DNA of 63,318 nt from assembly GCA_022788085.1 (NCBI GenBank), contig JALEWA010000024.1, positions 1 through 63,318 of the forward strand, read 5' to 3'. Each line of letters begins with the position of its first letter. Positions within the stretch are counted from its first letter, which is position 1. Of this stretch, positions 23,384 through 32,419 are shown one piece after another. A model generated the notes under the pieces. It did not search any database, was not told the origin of the DNA, and was given only the letters and a program-made list of their open reading frames with translations. The position numbers were made by a program, and so were the translations under genes. This DNA comes from Lachnospiraceae bacterium (GTDB lineage: Bacteria > Bacillota > Clostridia > Lachnospirales > Lachnospiraceae).

Positions 23384-24244
23384 ATGTAAATGAATCCGCA
23401 AGGGCATTTCGCTGAATACGGCACCGCCAATCACTAATACAGCACCTAATGCCTGTTGAAGGTTCATAGCTTCATTCAGGAACAATACTGAAAAAAGAAC
23501 TGCTGATAAAGGTTCTAAATAACCGCAAGTGGATACTGTCTGTACCGGCAGGTTTCCAATAGAGGAAAAATACAAATAACAGCCGATTCCTGTATTGAGT
23601 AAGCCAAGAACCAAAATCGGTGTCCAATCAGATAAAGCAATCGATATATGATATCCCTGTTTTAGACCTACAAAAACAGCTACAGTCAAAAAGCTGATAG
23701 CAAGCTGCAATAATGAATTTTCCATGCCGGTGATCTGAATTGCTTTTTTGTTGAAGATGATCATAATGGCATACATAATAGCAGACATGACGCCCAGGAA
23801 CAAACCAAAACCAGTCTTACCACCCTGCAAAGCATGACCATTGACAAGGAATATGCCTAGCAGTACGGATAAAGCCCCTGTTACCTTTACCAGAGTCAGA
23901 TGCTCTTTAAAAAGAAGAGGGGAAAGAACCATTACGATAACAGGACCGCAATAATAAAGTAGGGAAGCGGTGCTGACACCTATCTGGTTATAAGCTTCAT
24001 ATAAAAATATCCAGCTTAGACCTGTAGCGATTCCGGAAATTGCTAGACAGGCAAATTGACGTTTGTGCTTCAAAAAGGTAAATTTCTTTCGTGAAAATAC
24101 AAAAATACCTAACAGCAAAAGAGTTCCGAACATGGTACGAAGTAACACAATTTCGGAACTGGATAATGCAATCCTGCTTGCGATAAGTCCATTTGAACCA
24201 AACAGTAATAAAGAAAGTAAGTATTTAAAGTATGACTTTTTCAT
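23357..24244 (-). CDS. EamA/DMT-family transporter
   Basis: A 295-residue membrane protein with ten helices in two EamA repeats (FGSNGLIASRIALSSSEIVLL near the start; GLLNTGIGCYLYFSSIGNLPVQ and LEPLSAVLFSVLFLNEAM in the second). GAGGATG lies 8 bases before the ATG on this strand. It is divergent from the LysR gene at 24368, which is the usual arrangement for a regulator and the exporter it controls. Only distantly like the neighbouring EamA protein. Substrate unknown. Confidence 0.88.
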   Translation of the reverse strand: MKKSYFKYLLSLLLFGSNGLIASRIALSSSEIVLLRTMFGTLLLLGIFVFSRKKFTFLKHKRQFACLAISGIATGLSWIFLYEAYNQIGVSTASLLYYCGPVIVMVLSPLLFKEHLTLVKVTGALSVLLGIFLVNGHALQGGKTGFGLFLGVMSAIMYAIMIIFNKKAIQITGMENSLLQLAISFLTVAVFVGLKQGYHISIALSDWTPILVLGLLNTGIGCYLYFSSIGNLPVQTVSTCGYLEPLSAVLFSVLFLNEAMNLQQALGAVLVIGGAVFSEMPLRIHLHKEKRYLPG

Positions 24245-24367
24245 TTGTTTTCATCCTCAATTTTCTTGAAATATTTTCATATGTAGTGTACCATGAGTTC
24301 AAAGATTACAAAAGCGAATGATTATCATGTAAAACATGACAAAAACAGATATAAAAGGAGAAAACGT

Positions 24368-25234
24368 ATGGACGCGAATATACAGAAGTATATGGCATTT
24401 ATCAAAGCTGTTGAATATGGAAGTTTCACAAAAGCTGCAGAAGCTTTGGCATATTCCCAGTCGGGAATCAGCCGTATGATAGGAGATTTGGAAAAAGAGT
24501 GGAAGGTATCGCTTCTGGAACGTGACCGTGCCGGAGTCAGGCTGACTTCGGATGGCATAAAGCTTCTTCCTTATGCTAAGAGTGTATGTAATGAATATCA
24601 AAAGCTGCAAATGCAGGTTGATGAACTGAATGGGCTGCAATCGGGGCTTATCCGTATTGGAACCTTTTCAAGTGTAGCTACGCATTGGCTGCCAAATGTC
24701 ATCAAGGAATTTCAAAAGGATTATCCAAATATTGATTATGAACTACTTTTAGGTGATTATACAGAGATTGAGAATTGGATTCAGGAGGGGCGTGTGGATT
24801 GTGGTTTCCTTCGCCTGCCTACGCAACCTGATTTGGAATCCATTTTTTTAGCGAAGGATAAGCTGCTTGTTATTTTACCGGAGAATCACCCACTTGCAGA
24901 GTGCGAACGTTTTCCGGTAAAGGCGCTTGAAAATGATCCGTTCATGCTGCTTGAAAAGAGTGCAAAGGCCGAAATTTCTAAAATATTTGAACGGTGGAAC
25001 ATAACACCCAAGGTACATTTTACGACTTGGGATGATTATGCGATTATGTCCATGGTAGAAAGCGGGCTTGGAATCAGCATTTTACCGGAACTGATTTTGA
25101 AGAGAATTCCTTATCATATTGTAATAAAGGAATTGGATGTTCCGGCCTATCGTAATATTGGTCTTGTCATGCGTGATCAGAAGACAGTATCCATAGCAGT
25201 AAAGCGGTTTATGGAGTATTTGAAGTATAGATAG
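24368..25234 (+). CDS. LysR-family transcriptional regulator
   Basis: A 288-residue LTTR: winged HTH in residues 1-60 (FIKAVEYGSFTKAAEALAYS then SGISRMIGDLEKEW) and a periplasmic-binding-protein-type effector domain from about 90 (GLIRIGTFSSVATHWLPNVI). AAGGAG lies 7 bases before the ATG at 24368; the frame extends upstream without a ribosome site. It likely regulates the divergent EamA exporter from the 123-bp shared intergenic region. Confidence 0.9.
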   Translation: MDANIQKYMAFIKAVEYGSFTKAAEALAYSQSGISRMIGDLEKEWKVSLLERDRAGVRLTSDGIKLLPYAKSVCNEYQKLQMQVDELNGLQSGLIRIGTFSSVATHWLPNVIKEFQKDYPNIDYELLLGDYTEIENWIQEGRVDCGFLRLPTQPDLESIFLAKDKLLVILPENHPLAECERFPVKALENDPFMLLEKSAKAEISKIFERWNITPKVHFTTWDDYAIMSMVESGLGISILPELILKRIPYHIVIKELDVPAYRNIGLVMRDQKTVSIAVKRFMEYLKYR

Positions 25235-25331
25235 CTTTTATATCGCTGCAGAGGGTATACCCTTGCGGCATGATTTGCTTTGTTGATGAAGAATTATAGT
25301 AAGAAGCATAATGTGATTGATGAAGCTTTTT

Positions 25332-25475
25332 GGGGCATGGGAGAATATAATGAGTTGTCATGCCCTGGGAAGAGCGATGCCAGTGTCGGAATAAGAGAAA
25401 AACGGGGCATGAGAAGTAGAAACAAGCTACCAGCCCCGAGAGAGCAATGCTGGCATTGAAGCAAAAAATGCCAAT
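25332..25475. repeat. Imperfect tandem repeat of about 72 bp (two units)
   Basis: Unit 1 starts with GGGGCATGGGAG at 25332, unit 2 with GGGGCATGAGAAG at 25404. Each then has a GCCC-type arm and the shared block GAGAGC(A/G)ATGC. Within unit 1, GGGGCATG and CATGCCC pair; within unit 2, GGGGC and GCCCC. No convincing reading frame with a ribosome site covers it. It fills most of the 308-base gap after the LysR gene. Confidence 0.6.
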
Positions 25476-25542
25476 AATAATTAAGAGTAGATTAGTTAAT
25501 CACGCTGATTATATAAAAAGAATAAAATAGTTTATTCATGGT

Positions 25543-25824
25543 TCAGCGAATATGGCTATTTTTGGGGGATAGTAGATGATAACCAATGATTCCTGTGTAT
25601 GTATAGAAAATAGCCGGAATAAGAGCTGTTCCAACTAAGATGCCGGATAATAATGAAGATGTAATGCAAGGATATAAGTCTTTTAATTTAGGATGTGCAA
25701 TGAAAGAATAGATCAACATCGGGAAGAAGATTAATTTCATATGTTCCCATGTTGATTCATTTGTCGGAGTAAATAAACCTACTATCAAGTTATTGTGCTG
25801 AAATTTGACGCCGAAATAGCTCAA
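25543..25824 (-). pseudogene. DUF6512 membrane protein remnant, truncated
   Basis: The 93 codons carry the recognisable core of the DUF6512 family (NNLIVGLFTPTNESTWEHMK, then KLIFFPMLIYS and IPAIFYTYTGIIGYH), but the family's N-terminal membrane helix is missing, with a stop codon three codons upstream of the first possible start. The C-terminal half after FYTYTG is also lost. No Shine-Dalgarno is seen. It looks like a decayed gene in a gene-poor stretch; a short functional relic cannot be excluded. Confidence 0.65.
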
Positions 25825-25886
25825 ATCTAACTATATCAGTGTTACCCTCTTATGACTTACCCCGAGAATGCACTTTACAACGCTTA

Positions 25887-25989
25887 TCGGTGCTTTTTTC
25901 TTAAAAAATCAAAAAAATGAACAACAATTTCTTCATGTTTTGTATATCCCGGTGTTAAAAAACCGAAAATCGACATTTTTTAGCACCGA
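25887..25989. repeat. Copy A of a 103-nt non-coding element
   Basis: Begins TCGGTGCTTTTTTC and ends TAGCACCGA, so its ends form an 8-bp inverted repeat; an internal TCCCGGTGTT sits at element position 61. Aligns without gaps to copy B at 56078-56180. It lies between the DUF6512 remnant and tRNA-Leu. The rest of 25825-26119 holds AT-rich sequence and no gene that I can support. Confidence 0.65.
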
Positions 25990-26119
25990 GAAATGTGAAA
26001 TACGCTTTTTCCGATGTCGTCTTAAATAAGCCTGGGAACCCTTGAAATATTATCCAATTTTCCCAAAAAGAAAGCCCAGAATCATTGATTTTTCAATGTT
26101 CCTGAGCCTCTAAATGCAA

Positions 26120-26203
26120 TGCGGAAGATGGGACTTGAACCCACACGCTAATACTAGCACAAGATCCTTAGTCTTGCCTGTCTGCCAATTCCAGCACTTC
26201 CGC
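26120..26203 (-). tRNA. tRNA-Leu (anticodon AAG)
   Basis: Class II tRNA of 84 nt on the minus strand: acceptor GCGGAAG/CTTCCGC, anticodon stem CAAGA/TCTTG with loop CTAAGGA, long variable arm GCTA/TAGC, T arm TGGG-TTCAAGT-CCCA, discriminator A. The anticodon is AAG (complement of 26167-26169), reading CUU and, if deaminated to inosine, CUC and CUA. A34 is uncommon in bacterial tRNA-Leu. Confidence 0.93.
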
Positions 26204-26364
26204 ATGTCAGCGTTATGTAATTTGTTTTCACATCGCCGCTGCAAGAAGTATATTATCACTTCTTGGAATAGAAGTCAACAAGTTTTTTCGCTTTTTTTGA
26301 ATTTTAGGATATTGAAAAAAATGGTTGACAGAAAAGAACAAAAACGGTAAAATAGTTTTTGTTC

Positions 26365-26448
26365 GCAGGAGTGGTGGAATTGGCAGACGCGCAGGCTTCA
26401 GGTGCCTGTGGTAGCAATACCGTGTGGGTTCAAGTCCCATCTCCTGCA
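26365..26448 (+). tRNA. tRNA-Leu (anticodon CAG)
   Basis: Class II tRNA of 84 nt: acceptor GCAGGAG/CTCCTGC, anticodon stem CAGGC/GCCTG with loop TTCAGGT (anticodon CAG), variable arm, T arm TGGG-TTCAAGT-CCCA, discriminator A. It is divergent from tRNA-Leu(AAG), 161 bases away. Confidence 0.96.
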
Positions 26449-26461
26449 CTGAATAAGAAAG

Positions 26462-26495
26462 TGGGAAGTCTTAGGATTAGGACTTTCCATTTTTT
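26462..26495 (+). terminator. Terminator of tRNA-Leu(CAG)
   Basis: A 9-bp stem TGGGAAGTC/GACTTTCCA (one G-T), a 10-base loop and six T's, 13 bases after the tRNA. Confidence 0.85.
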
Positions 26496-26535
26496 GTTTA
26501 CGGGGTATAAGTGACAGTTAAGGAGAGCTGCGACT

Positions 26536-27381
26536 ATGAAGAAAAAGGGATTTATTATTTTATGTGGAGTGCTGATTTTGGGATTATGCGGATGTGGTAA
26601 GAAAGAAGAACCAGAATCTGCAGAGGCTGTGGTGGAGTTTAAGGAGATTACACCGGAAGAATCAGAACCTGTTATTATAAGGGATGAGCAGCCAAAAACA
26701 GATGAAGAGGAAACACAGGAAGAGACTACAACAACAGAACCGGAGGAGATTATACCATGGGTAGACCGAATGGCAGGTGAACAGGAAGTCTCATATACCG
26801 TGGAAGCCGCAGTATATGAGGAAGGTATCGTGAAGGTGACCTATCCACAGCTTACAGGAATGCAAAATGAAGAGATTCAGTCAAAGCTGAATGAAGGGAT
26901 TAAGCAGGCAGTATTGCAAGGAAGTACACAGGAGGGATTAAGTGCTTATGAACTGAAATATGAGACTGCATCTATGGGAGCAGGTGTAGCCTCCTTTGTG
27001 TTACGGGGATATGTGAATTATGAAGGCAGCGCATATCCGGTAAATGAAATAAAAACACTGAATCTGAATCTGCTGACAGGAGAGAATTTAAGACTGAAGG
27101 ATTATGCCGATGTCGCGACAGTTGTATCTTCTCTGGAAACGGCGCAGGGTTATGAGATGGCGTCAGAAAAAATCGGAAAAGAAGATTTTTCGGCATTTTT
27201 GAATAATGGATATGTTACGGATTATGCAATGACAATGCTTGATTATGATGTAGATTTTAAGAATTTATCCCTCATCCCGACAGGTTATTCCTGTATTCGT
27301 GATAATCATCTGGTACTTTTTGTAGAAGCTGAGCATTCAATGGGTGATTATGTGGAGATTGTTTTTAATGCAGAGTTATAG
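26536..27381 (+). CDS. Lipoprotein with DUF3298-like domain
   Basis: A 281-residue exported lipoprotein. Residues 1-20 are a type II signal peptide ending in the lipobox GLCGC (lipid-modified Cys20). An acidic Glu/Thr/Pro-rich spacer runs to about 75. The rest (EVSYTVEAAVYEEGIVKVTY onward) has the DUF4163/DUF3298 pattern seen in cell-wall-associated proteins such as PdaC and RsiV (IKTLNLNLLTGENLRLKDYA). It is anchored to the outer face of the membrane. AAGGAGAG precedes the ATG. Function unknown. Confidence 0.82.
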   Translation: MKKKGFIILCGVLILGLCGCGKKEEPESAEAVVEFKEITPEESEPVIIRDEQPKTDEEETQEETTTTEPEEIIPWVDRMAGEQEVSYTVEAAVYEEGIVKVTYPQLTGMQNEEIQSKLNEGIKQAVLQGSTQEGLSAYELKYETASMGAGVASFVLRGYVNYEGSAYPVNEIKTLNLNLLTGENLRLKDYADVATVVSSLETAQGYEMASEKIGKEDFSAFLNNGYVTDYAMTMLDYDVDFKNLSLIPTGYSCIRDNHLVLFVEAEHSMGDYVEIVFNAEL

Positions 27382-27516
27382 TTTTTTTGTGGAACAAACA
27401 GAATAGTTATGATTTTTGAAAAAATTTAGTCACGAAAAAGGAATTTTGAAGTTCATATAGAATATTAAAATAGAGGGTTTTTTGTTTTCGTGTGAAAGGC
27501 ACAGACAGGAGAATAT

Positions 27517-28524
27517 ATGACAATTCGTGAAAATTTGGAGCAATGGGAGAAGATTTATCTTAGCCCATATGCAACGTTAAGTATGAACTCAAAAGGAAGA
27601 GACAGGGAAGAGGAGCCTTGTGATATCCGCCCTGTTTTTCAGCGTGACAGAGACAGAATCCTTCATTCTAAATCGTTTCGAAGGTTGAAGGATAAGACGC
27701 AGGTGTTCCTGTCACCGGAAGGAGATCATTACAGGACACGTCTTACACATACTTTAGAAGTTTCCCAGAATGCAAGGACAATAGCCAAAGCATTGCAGTT
27801 GAATGAAGAGTTGGTAGAAGCTATTGCATTAGGTCATGACTTGGGACATACCCCCTTTGGACATGCAGGCGAACGTGCGTTAAATGAAGTCTGTCCATAT
27901 GGGTTCCGCCACAACGAGCAGAGTGTGAGAACAGTTGAAATTCTGGAAAAGGATGGAGAGGGATTGAACCTTACATGGGAGGTAAAGGATGGAATTCTGA
28001 ATCACCAGACAAAGAATACACCATCTACGTTGGAGGGAAAGATTGTGAGGTTTTCTGATAAGATTGCATACACGTACCATGATATGGATGATGCAATCAG
28101 GGCAGGAATCCTGAAAGAATCTGACGTGCCAAGAGAAATTGGTGAAGTGATTGGTTATACTCCAAGAGAAAGACTGAACAATTTTATTCACGATATTGTG
28201 ACTCATAGCAAGGGAACGAATGATGTCTGCATGTCAGAAGATGTGGAACGTGCCATGAAAGATTTGCGCCATTTTATGTTTGACAGGGTATATAGTAATC
28301 CTGTTGCAAAAGGCGAAGAGAGTAAAGCAGTTTCTCTTGTAAAAACGTTGTATGAACATTATATGAACCACACGGATGAGTTGCCGAAGTTTTTTGTGGA
28401 ATTGGGACTTCGCGGGGAACCAAGGGAAATGGTGGTGTGCGATTATATCAGTTCCATGACAGACCGCTTTGCAATTGCACTGTATGATGAACTTTATGTA
28501 CCGAAGTTCTGGATGGGATATTAG
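27517..28524 (+). CDS. dgt: Deoxyguanosinetriphosphate triphosphohydrolase-like protein (dGTPase)
   Basis: An HD-domain dNTPase that hydrolyses dNTPs to the nucleoside and triphosphate, controlling dNTP pools. 335 residues, the short form. HD motifs: RTRLTHTLEVSQNAR (around 75-88), GHDLGHTPFGHAGE (108-121), and SDKIAYTYHDMDDA. AGGAGA precedes the ATG. It is 21 bases upstream of dnaG, an arrangement common in clostridia that links nucleotide supply and replication. Confidence 0.92.
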   Translation: MTIRENLEQWEKIYLSPYATLSMNSKGRDREEEPCDIRPVFQRDRDRILHSKSFRRLKDKTQVFLSPEGDHYRTRLTHTLEVSQNARTIAKALQLNEELVEAIALGHDLGHTPFGHAGERALNEVCPYGFRHNEQSVRTVEILEKDGEGLNLTWEVKDGILNHQTKNTPSTLEGKIVRFSDKIAYTYHDMDDAIRAGILKESDVPREIGEVIGYTPRERLNNFIHDIVTHSKGTNDVCMSEDVERAMKDLRHFMFDRVYSNPVAKGEESKAVSLVKTLYEHYMNHTDELPKFFVELGLRGEPREMVVCDYISSMTDRFAIALYDELYVPKFWMGY

Positions 28525-28545
28525 TATAGAAACAGGAGTTAGAGA

Positions 28546-30327
28546 ATGTATTATCCGGAAGAACTGATTGAAGAGATTAGGCAGAAAAATGACATAGTTG
28601 ATGTGATTTCCGGTTATGTTGGATTACAGAAGAAGGGAAGCAATTATGTATGCTGCTGTCCTTTCCATAGTGAAAAGACACCGTCCTTTTCCGTAAACCG
28701 AAACAGGCAGATTTATAAATGCTTTGGCTGTGGCGAGGGTGGAAACGTGGTAACCTTTGTCATGAAGTATGAAAATTGTACTTTCCCGGAGGCAATTAAA
28801 CTGTTGGCGGATAAGGCAGGGGTTGTGTTGCCGGAAGTGGAATACTCAGAGGAAGCCAAACGCCGTGAAACAAGAAGGCAAAGGCTTCTTGAGGTCAACA
28901 AGGAGGCAGCGAAGTTCTATTTTTATCAGCTTCGAACTCCACATGGAGCAAAGGCAAAGGAATATTTGGACAAGCGCCAGCTTTCTGAGGAAACAAGGAA
29001 GAATTTTGGATTAGGATATGCGCCCGTACGAGGGGAAGAACTTCTTGCTTATTTGCGGCAGAAAGGCTATTCAGATGATTTGATCCGTGATGTCGGTCTT
29101 GCTAAGATTGACGAACGACGGGGAACAACAACGCAGTTCTGGAACAGAGTCATGTTTCCAATACAGGACATCAACCACAGGGTCATTGGATTCGGCGGAC
29201 GAATCATGGGAGATAATGACAGTGGGCCAAAGTATCTGAACTCGCCGGAAACTGAGATTTTTGATAAGAGCCGTAACCTATATGGCATGAATTATGCCAG
29301 AAGCGCAAGAACGGGGAATATTATCCTATGTGAAGGCTATATGGATGTTATTTCCATGCATCAGGCTGGTTTTACACAGGCAGTTGCATCACTGGGAACA
29401 GCATTTACACCAGGACAGGCAGCCTTGATTAAAAAGTATACTAAGGATGTGCTGTTGGCATATGATAGTGATGGCGCAGGCGTTAAGGCAGCTTTACGAG
29501 CCATCAGGATACTTAGAGATGCGGGAATGTCCGGGAAGATAATCAATATGAATCCTTACAAGGATCCGGATGAATTTATCAAGAATCTTGGTAAAGAGGC
29601 ATTTCAGGAGAGGATTGACCACGCAGAGAATTCCTTTATGTTTGAGATACGGATTCTGGAACGTGATTTTGATATGAACGATCCGGAAGAAAAGACAAAT
29701 TTTCATAATGCGATAGCGCGAAAGTTGTGTGAATTCGGTGAAGATGTGGAGCGAGAGAACTACATCGAGGCAGTAGCTGAAAAATATCACATTGGATTTG
29801 ATAATCTGCGTAAATTAGTAATCAATACGGCTGCAAAGACTGGAGGCTATGCAGTTGCACCTGAAAAACCAAAATCAGGTATACAGAAGAAAAATACACC
29901 GGAGGAGAATGTTAAGAAGGCACAAAGACTGCTGCTTACATGGTTGACGGATTATCCGCAACTATATAGTAAGATTAAGGAGTACATTACTCCGGCAGAT
30001 TTTACGATTGAATTATATAGAAAGGTAGCGGAAAGAATGTTTTCCGATATCGAGAATCATACTTTGAATCCGGCTGGCATTATCAATATGTTCGCGGATG
30101 AAAAAGAACAAAGTGAGGCTGCGTCTCTCTTTACAACAAAGCTGCCTGAGCTGGAGAATGAAACAGAGAAGGAAAAGGCTTTTCATGATATCCTTCTTAG
30201 TGTGAAGCGTAACAGTTTTAACTACTATTCCGAGAAGCTTGGCGTTGACCTTAGTGCGATGAATCAGGTAATTGAAGGGAAAAAGGCTTTGGAAGAACTT
30301 AGCAAAACGCATATTTCTTTAAATTAA
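28546..30327 (+). CDS. dnaG: DNA primase
   Basis: Synthesises RNA primers at the replication fork. 593 residues: CHC2 zinc-binding domain ([16 protein letters not shown] to [10 protein letters not shown], about 34-66), the primase core with Toprim motifs ([16 protein letters not shown] near 261 and [10 protein letters not shown] near 305), and a C-terminal helicase-interaction domain. CAGGAGTTAGAG precedes the ATG. It lies between dgt and rpoD in the classical macromolecular-synthesis order (here without rpsU). Confidence 0.97.
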   Translation: MYYPEELIEEIRQKNDIVDVISGYVGLQKKGSNYVCCCPFHSEKTPSFSVNRNRQIYKCFGCGEGGNVVTFVMKYENCTFPEAIKLLADKAGVVLPEVEYSEEAKRRETRRQRLLEVNKEAAKFYFYQLRTPHGAKAKEYLDKRQLSEETRKNFGLGYAPVRGEELLAYLRQKGYSDDLIRDVGLAKIDERRGTTTQFWNRVMFPIQDINHRVIGFGGRIMGDNDSGPKYLNSPETEIFDKSRNLYGMNYARSARTGNIILCEGYMDVISMHQAGFTQAVASLGTAFTPGQAALIKKYTKDVLLAYDSDGAGVKAALRAIRILRDAGMSGKIINMNPYKDPDEFIKNLGKEAFQERIDHAENSFMFEIRILERDFDMNDPEEKTNFHNAIARKLCEFGEDVERENYIEAVAEKYHIGFDNLRKLVINTAAKTGGYAVAPEKPKSGIQKKNTPEENVKKAQRLLLTWLTDYPQLYSKIKEYITPADFTIELYRKVAERMFSDIENHTLNPAGIINMFADEKEQSEAASLFTTKLPELENETEKEKAFHDILLSVKRNSFNYYSEKLGVDLSAMNQVIEGKKALEELSKTHISLN

Positions 30328-30362
30328 GGATAAAAATAATATGGTATGGAGGATTGACCAGA

Positions 30363-31478
30363 ATGGATGAAAACACACAAGCAAAATTTGATGCGAAATT
30401 AAAGGAACTGTTAGCAGTTGCAAAGAAGAAGAAAAATGTGCTGGAGTACCAGGAAATCAGTGATTTCTTTAAGGATTTGCATCTGGAAGAAGAGCAGTTT
30501 GAAAAGATTCTTGAAACGCTGGAACAGAATAATGTTGATGTACTTCGCATCACGGATGATGACGATGATATTCCTGATGAAGAGCTGTTGCTTTCAGAGG
30601 AAGATGAAGTGGATATGGAATCCATTGATCTCTCTGTACCAGACGGAGTTGGTATTGAAGATCCGGTCAGAATGTACTTAAAGGAAATCGGTAAGGTTCC
30701 GCTTTTAAGTGCTGAGGAGGAAATCGAGCTTGCCAAGAGACTGGAGGTTGGTGATGAGGAAGCGAAGAAGCGCCTTGCAGAAGCAAATCTTCGTCTTGTT
30801 GTCAGCATTGCGAAAAGATATGTAGGAAGAGGAATGCTTTTCCTTGACCTGATTCAGGAAGGTAATCTTGGTCTGATTAAGGCAGTTGAAAAATTTGATT
30901 ATCGAAAAGGATTCAAATTCTCAACTTATGCTACATGGTGGATCAGACAGGCAATTACAAGGGCAATTGCAGACCAGGCAAGAACAATCCGTATTCCTGT
31001 TCATATGGTAGAAACCATTAATAAACTGATTCGTGTCAGCAGACAGTTGTTACAGGAATTAGGACGTGAACCGTCTCCGGAAGAAATTGCAAAAGAGATG
31101 AATATGCCTGAAGACAGGGTACGTGAAATCCTTAAGATCTCACAGGAGCCGGTTTCTCTGGAAACACCTATTGGTGAAGAGGAAGACAGTCATTTAGGAG
31201 ATTTCATTCAGGATGATAATGTACCGGTGCCTGCAGATGCGGCAGCATTTACCTTATTAAAGGAGCAGTTGGTAGAGGTGCTTGATACTTTGACAGACAG
31301 AGAACAGAAGGTATTGAGACTTCGTTTTGGCCTTGATGATGGAAGAGCAAGAACGCTTGAAGAAGTTGGTAAGGAATTCAACGTAACAAGAGAGCGTATC
31401 AGACAGATTGAAGCAAAGGCATTAAGAAAGCTTCGTCATCCTTCAAGAAGCCGTAAATTGAAGGATTATTTGGATTAA
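30363..31478 (+). CDS. rpoD: RNA polymerase primary sigma factor (sigma-A/RpoD)
   Basis: The housekeeping sigma factor, 371 residues, typical of Firmicutes SigA (no long non-conserved insert). Region 1.2 [20 protein letters not shown] is near 98; region 2 contains [20 protein letters not shown] and [20 protein letters not shown] (binding -10); region 4 has [20 protein letters not shown] (binding -35). The ATG at 30363 has GGAGG 10 bases upstream; the TTG at 30354 is too close to it. The many TTGACN-17-TATAAT promoters seen in the window are its expected sites. Confidence 0.97.
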   Translation: MDENTQAKFDAKLKELLAVAKKKKNVLEYQEISDFFKDLHLEEEQFEKILETLEQNNVDVLRITDDDDDIPDEELLLSEEDEVDMESIDLSVPDGVGIEDPVRMYLKEIGKVPLLSAEEEIELAKRLEVGDEEAKKRLAEANLRLVVSIAKRYVGRGMLFLDLIQEGNLGLIKAVEKFDYRKGFKFSTYATWWIRQAITRAIADQARTIRIPVHMVETINKLIRVSRQLLQELGREPSPEEIAKEMNMPEDRVREILKISQEPVSLETPIGEEEDSHLGDFIQDDNVPVPADAAAFTLLKEQLVEVLDTLTDREQKVLRLRFGLDDGRARTLEEVGKEFNVTRERIRQIEAKALRKLRHPSRSRKLKDYLD

Positions 31479-31506
31479 GTATGATAAGTCTAAAGGGGTA
31501 ATGAGA

Positions 31507-32325
31507 ATGCTATTATCAGATAGAATGCAGGCGGTTGTAGGGCTGGTACAGCCTTGTGACCGGATTGCAGACATTGGCTGTGACCATGGCTATGTAGCGA
31601 TGGAGCTTATAAAACGTCATGTTTGCAAGAAAATAATAGCCATGGACATTAATCAGGGACCTTTGGAGCAGGCTAAGGGTAATATCAGAGCATATGGTAT
31701 GCAGGAGTATATAACGACACGACTGTCAGATGGAGTTGAGGCGTTAGAAGACGGTGAGGTTGATGGAATTGTATGTGCCGGCATGGGTGGCAGGCTGATC
31801 ATCAATATTCTTACGCAGGGCAAGGATATTATTAGCGGGATGGAGCAGCTGGTGTTGCAGCCACAGTCAGAAATAAGCGAGGTGCGCAGCTTCCTTAGAG
31901 AATCCGGTTTTGTGATTGATAAGGAAGATATGGTATTTGAGGACGGAAAATATTATCCCATGATGCATGTCGTTCCATGTGCCTTTGGTAAGCAGGAGAA
32001 ACAGATTGCAGATAATCTTGCTGAGAAATGTAAGAAAAAGGGCAATTCACATTCAGATGAGATTGCTCCGCCAAGTATTTCACAAGTTTCTAAGGAGGAA
32101 GCCGAGAAGCTTCTTCGAGTTCAGGATACATATGGACCATATCTTTTAGAGAAAGCTCATCCTGTACTCAAAAAGTATCTGCTATGGCAGAAGGAGAATT
32201 ATGAGAACATCAGAGGAAATTTAATGTGTCAGAAGAAAAGTACACCCAGACAGCAGTACCGTATTGCAGAGCTTGATGAGGAACTGAGTGATATTGTCTT
32301 CTGCCTGTATAATTATTATGCATAA
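31507..32325 (+). CDS. trmK: tRNA (adenine-22-N1)-methyltransferase
   Basis: Methylates A22 of tRNAs with SAM. Motif I is IADIGCDHGYVAMEL (about residues 20-34); the catalytic-region motif CAGMGGRLIINIL follows. At 272 residues it is longer than Bacillus TrmK (about 235), with extra charged sequence around residues 160-205. The position directly after rpoD is the same as in Bacillus (yqfN). The start at 31507 is preferred over 31501 because AAAGGGG is then 8 bases away. Confidence 0.9.
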   Translation: MLLSDRMQAVVGLVQPCDRIADIGCDHGYVAMELIKRHVCKKIIAMDINQGPLEQAKGNIRAYGMQEYITTRLSDGVEALEDGEVDGIVCAGMGGRLIINILTQGKDIISGMEQLVLQPQSEISEVRSFLRESGFVIDKEDMVFEDGKYYPMMHVVPCAFGKQEKQIADNLAEKCKKKGNSHSDEIAPPSISQVSKEEAEKLLRVQDTYGPYLLEKAHPVLKKYLLWQKENYENIRGNLMCQKKSTPRQQYRIAELDEELSDIVFCLYNYYA

Positions 32326-32386
32326 CAGTTTAGCCATGCACAAAATCGTATAAAAGTTATTTGAAAGCTTGCTGGCTAAACTGTTA
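32323..32386. repeat. Long-loop inverted repeat between trmK and the NIF3 gene
   Basis: A perfect 14-bp inverted repeat (TAACAGTTTAGCCA at 32323-32336, TGGCTAAACTGTTA at 32373-32386) encloses 36 bases; its first arm includes the trmK stop codon. Followed by TTTCTGG only, so termination would be weak. Confidence 0.65.
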
Positions 32387-32419
32387 TTTCTGGTTTGTAT
32401 GTAAAAGGAGAAAACGAAT

